In this document: piece by piece, positions 7,250 through 9,228 of the stretch
Layout of the letters: the number at the start of each line of letters is the position of its first letter
Position numbering within the stretch: the first letter of the stretch is position 1
From: an uncultured Lachnospiraceae bacterium
GTDB lineage: Bacteria > Bacillota > Clostridia > Lachnospirales > Lachnospiraceae
Assembly (NCBI GenBank): GCA_946183625.1
Contig: CAMHCL010000059.1
Location: 1-9,228 of the forward strand
DNA length: 9,228 nt
Direction: 5' to 3'
Translations under genes and position numbers: made by a program
The notes under the pieces: model-generated
Seen by the model: only the letters and a program-made list of their open reading frames with translations
Database searches by the model: none
Told to the model about the DNA's origin: nothing

Positions 7250-8761
7250 ATGTTTGAGATCATGACGCCGGCTGAAGCCGTTGACTTAATTAAGGATGGA
7301 GATTGTATATGTGTTAATTCCTTTCTAGGTATTGAAAACCCTGTGGAAATGCATGAGGCAATCTACGCTAAGTATAAGGAGTCGGGTTCGCCTAAGCATC
7401 TGACTATGGTTTCCAGCGCCGGTTTTGGTCTCTGGGATGAGAACCGTAATGCAGAAGGATACATACGTGATGGTGCTGTAGATAAGCTTATATGCGGTCA
7501 TTTCGGTGCAATGGCAAGTACTAAGAAGCTTGTACTTGAAGACAGATTTGAAGCTTATAACATGCCTCTGGGATGTATATCACATGCCATCAGGGCACAG
7601 GCCGGTGGAATTACAGGTGCACTTTCCAAGGTTGGTCTGGATATCTTTGTTGATCCGAGAATTGAAGGACCTGGAATCAATAATCTGTCTAAGGATGATT
7701 CATTGGTTAAGCTTGTGGATGTAGATGGAGAGGAATATCTGTATTACAGAGTTCCGAAAATTGATATAGCTCTTATTAAGGGTACAGCTGCCGATAGAAG
7801 AGGAAATATATCCTTTGACGATATGTATATGTCAGGTGACGCACTTTCTATATGTCAGGCTGCAAAGGCTAACGGCGGAAAGGTTATCGTTCAGGTTGAT
7901 AAGTTGATCAGAAAGCCTTCACGTCCTCGTAATGCCATTATTCCTGGATGTCTTGTAGATGCTATTGTTGTAGTTGAACAGGAGCCGCTTGGAAGTGGAT
8001 ATGAGGCTCTGACTGGTAGCTTCGAAGTTCCTTCAGGACAGTGGGATATGTGGGTTGAGATCATTGAGAGACTCACAACATCTCACAGACAGAACAGTGT
8101 AGCTGCAGATATCATAGGAAGAAGAGCATCTCGGGAGCTTAAAGTAGATGATATTGTTAATATCGGTGTTGGTATTCCTGAGACTGTTTCAAAGTATGCA
8201 AAAGAAAGTGGAATGCTGAACAAGATTACCCTAACGGTTGAGTCAGGTGGTGTAGGTGGCTTCCCTGCATCAGGACCTGTATTTGGAGCGATGATTGGTG
8301 CTGCATCAGTTTATGATATGGCAAACCAGTTCGACCTCTATGATAATGGTGGCCTTGATATATGCTTTATGGGAGCACTTGAAGTAGATAAGCATGGAAA
8401 TGTAAATGCACATAGAGGCTGCGGTGCATTTGCCGGAATCGGCGGATTTGCAAATATAACTGCAAAGACTAAAACAGTTGTATTCTGTCTTACATTTACA
8501 GCCAAAGGTCTTTTCGTTGAAGAAGATAATGGAAAGGTAAATGTGGTTCAGGAGGGAAGAATTCCTAAATTCGTTGAAGAGGTATCAAGTATCAGCTTCT
8601 CTGCAAAACGTGCTCTGAAGAATGGCCAGAGAGTGCTTTATGTGACCGAAAGATGCACATTTGAACTGACACCGGATGGCCTTAAGCTAATTGATGTTTA
8701 TCCTGGAATAGATAAGGAGCAGGACATCATAGCCCAGCTCCCATTTCCAGTCATAGAATAA
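7250..8761 (+). CDS. Acyl-CoA:acetate/3-ketoacid CoA-transferase, single-chain (propionate CoA-transferase-like)
   Basis: This 503-residue cytoplasmic enzyme fuses the alpha and beta halves of a class I CoA-transferase, as in the YdiF/propionate CoA-transferase family (about 500-530 residues). The N-terminal half holds G-A-V-D-K-L-I-C-G-H-F-G and I-R-A-Q-A-G-G, then I-A-L-I-K-G-T-A-A-D-R-R-G-N. The C-terminal half has the catalytic signature V-E-S-G-G-V-G-G, in which Glu331 should form the glutamyl-CoA thioester. D-K-H-G-N-V-N follows. The reaction moves CoA between short-chain acyl-CoA and acetate or a related acid, typical of fermentative propionate/butyrate/lactate metabolism. The exact acyl specificity cannot be read from sequence. 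All expected motifs are intact. It is 14 bp downstream of the surface protein gene without a visible terminator, and it converges on the Rrf2 gene with 11 bp between the stops. Confidence 0.93.
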   Translation: MFEIMTPAEAVDLIKDGDCICVNSFLGIENPVEMHEAIYAKYKESGSPKHLTMVSSAGFGLWDENRNAEGYIRDGAVDKLICGHFGAMASTKKLVLEDRFEAYNMPLGCISHAIRAQAGGITGALSKVGLDIFVDPRIEGPGINNLSKDDSLVKLVDVDGEEYLYYRVPKIDIALIKGTAADRRGNISFDDMYMSGDALSICQAAKANGGKVIVQVDKLIRKPSRPRNAIIPGCLVDAIVVVEQEPLGSGYEALTGSFEVPSGQWDMWVEIIERLTTSHRQNSVAADIIGRRASRELKVDDIVNIGVGIPETVSKYAKESGMLNKITLTVESGGVGGFPASGPVFGAMIGAASVYDMANQFDLYDNGGLDICFMGALEVDKHGNVNAHRGCGAFAGIGGFANITAKTKTVVFCLTFTAKGLFVEEDNGKVNVVQEGRIPKFVEEVSSISFSAKRALKNGQRVLYVTERCTFELTPDGLKLIDVYPGIDKEQDIIAQLPFPVIE

Positions 8762-8772
8762 TTTTAGGTCTG

Positions 8773-9168
8773 TTAGATCAGATCAGTTAGATTCTTGTTA
8801 TAAAAATAATCATGTACTAAATTGTTGAACTCTGTCCACATGGGCAGAGTTTCGCATTTATTGGCTCTGTCACAGTCATAATTCGGATCAGCAAGGCAGG
8901 CAACAGGAGAGAGGGTGCCTTCCATTGTTTCAATGATCTCACCTACATTGTATTCTTCTGGTTTTCTGCAAAGCATATAGCCGCCGCCTTTTCCGCTGAC
9001 GCCATTAACGAAATCATGCTTTACCAGATCGTGTACTATTATTTCCAGATATTTCTTTGAAATCCCCTGTCTTTCAGCTATATCCTTAAGAGGTATATAG
9101 CCTTCATCTGTATGCTGACTGAGATCTATCATAACTCGTAGTGCATATCTTCCTTTAGTGGATATCAT
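8773..9168 (-). CDS. Rrf2 family transcriptional regulator with Cys triad (IscR-like)
   Basis: This 131-residue DNA-binding protein begins M-I-S-T-K-G-R-Y-A-L-R, the characteristic Rrf2 opening. A winged helix-turn-helix follows: I-P-L-K-D-I-A-E-R-Q-G-I-S-K-K-Y-L-E at about 25-42, with the wing G-K-G-G-G-Y at 59-64. A dimerisation helix (V-G-E-I-I-E-T-M-E-G, 75-84) leads to Cys91, Cys99 and Cys105 (C-x7-C-x5-C). In IscR/NsrR-type members three cysteines near this position ligate an Fe-S cluster; the x7 spacing differs from IscR's x5, so cluster binding is likely but unproven. A fourth Cys67 lies in the wing region. The start is ATG at 9168-9166 with a strong AAGGAGG seven nt upstream. Targets are not visible; autoregulation is common in the family. 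Its 3' end faces the CoA-transferase. Confidence 0.9.
   Translation of the reverse strand: MISTKGRYALRVMIDLSQHTDEGYIPLKDIAERQGISKKYLEIIVHDLVKHDFVNGVSGKGGGYMLCRKPEEYNVGEIIETMEGTLSPVACLADPNYDCDRANKCETLPMWTEFNNLVHDYFYNKNLTDLI
8828..8851 (+). terminator. Hairpin inside rrf2, possible terminator for the CoA-transferase transcript
   Basis: AACTCTG (8828-8834) and CAGAGTT (8845-8851) pair. T8835 can wobble with G8844, and C8836-C8837 pair with G8842-G8843, giving a 10-bp stem with a 4-nt ACAT loop. It lies 67 bp after the CoA-transferase stop, within the Rrf2 coding region. The following plus-strand tail (TCGCATTTATT) is only moderately T-rich. It could end the plus-strand transcript, but coding constraint could also explain the symmetry. 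Confidence 0.4.
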
Positions 9169-9175
9169 TTTTAGT

Positions 9176-9182
9176 CCTCCTT
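9176..9182 (-). promoter_or_regulatory. Ribosome binding site of the Rrf2 regulator
   Basis: Minus-strand AAGGAGG lies 7 nt before ATG 9168, a near-perfect Shine-Dalgarno that fixes the start. Confidence 0.9.
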
Positions 9183-9210
9183 GATAGTTACAATAATAAA
9201 GACATTTTTT

Positions 9211-9223
9211 ATCATAACATGTT
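9211..9223 (-). promoter_or_regulatory. Possible extended -10 promoter with overlapping palindrome upstream of rrf2
   Basis: On the minus strand, TGTTATGAT (9219-9211) fits an extended -10 element (TG-n-TATGAT) and would start transcription about 35-40 nt before the rrf2 ATG. A perfect 8-bp palindrome AACATGTT (9216-9223) overlaps it. The -35 region would fall outside the window, so this is tentative. Confidence 0.35.
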
Positions 9224-9228
9224 TTAAC

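Overview
The window looks like a piece of a low-GC Gram-positive chromosome, most likely a gut or rumen member of the Lachnospiraceae (Clostridia). Pointers are AT-rich coding with strong purine-rich ribosome binding sites, aromatic/glycine cell-wall-binding repeats, a large secreted MBG-repeat adhesin-like protein with a TGD-type C-terminal anchor, a YitT membrane protein, and a single-chain acyl-CoA:acetate CoA-transferase. The genus cannot be fixed from the sequence alone.

Layout, left to right. (1) Bases 2-442 are the 3' end of a surface protein made of 45-residue tandem repeats. (2) Bases 452-1054 hold a broken DNA alkylation repair (AlkD-like) gene. Its reading frame passes from frame 2 to frame 1 and back to frame 2 because two internal segments are missing. 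(3) A 12-bp-stem hairpin at 1066-1102 probably terminates that unit. (4) A YitT-family membrane protein (1250-2152) and a lipoprotein serine hydrolase of the class C beta-lactamase/PBP4* fold (2173-3900) are 20 bp apart and probably co-transcribed. (5) A 158-bp intergenic leader follows. (6) A 1058-residue cell-surface protein (4059-7235) has a signal peptide, an Ig-like domain, six MBG repeats and a C-terminal membrane anchor. (7) An acyl-CoA transferase (7250-8761) starts only 14 bp later. (8) Convergent to it, on the minus strand with an 11-bp gap, lies an Rrf2-family regulator with three cysteines spaced like an Fe-S ligand set (8773-9168).

How the genes may work together: three loci concern the cell envelope (repeat protein, lipoprotein hydrolase, MBG protein). 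The CoA-transferase belongs to short-chain fatty-acid/acyl-CoA fermentation metabolism. The Rrf2 regulator may sense redox or Fe-S status and could act on itself or on neighbouring genes. No mobile element, CRISPR array, tRNA or rRNA was found. I see no clear multi-gene novel system. The most informative observations are the doubly deleted AlkD pseudogene, the adhesin/CoA-transferase linkage, and the terminator-like hairpin buried inside the Rrf2 coding region.
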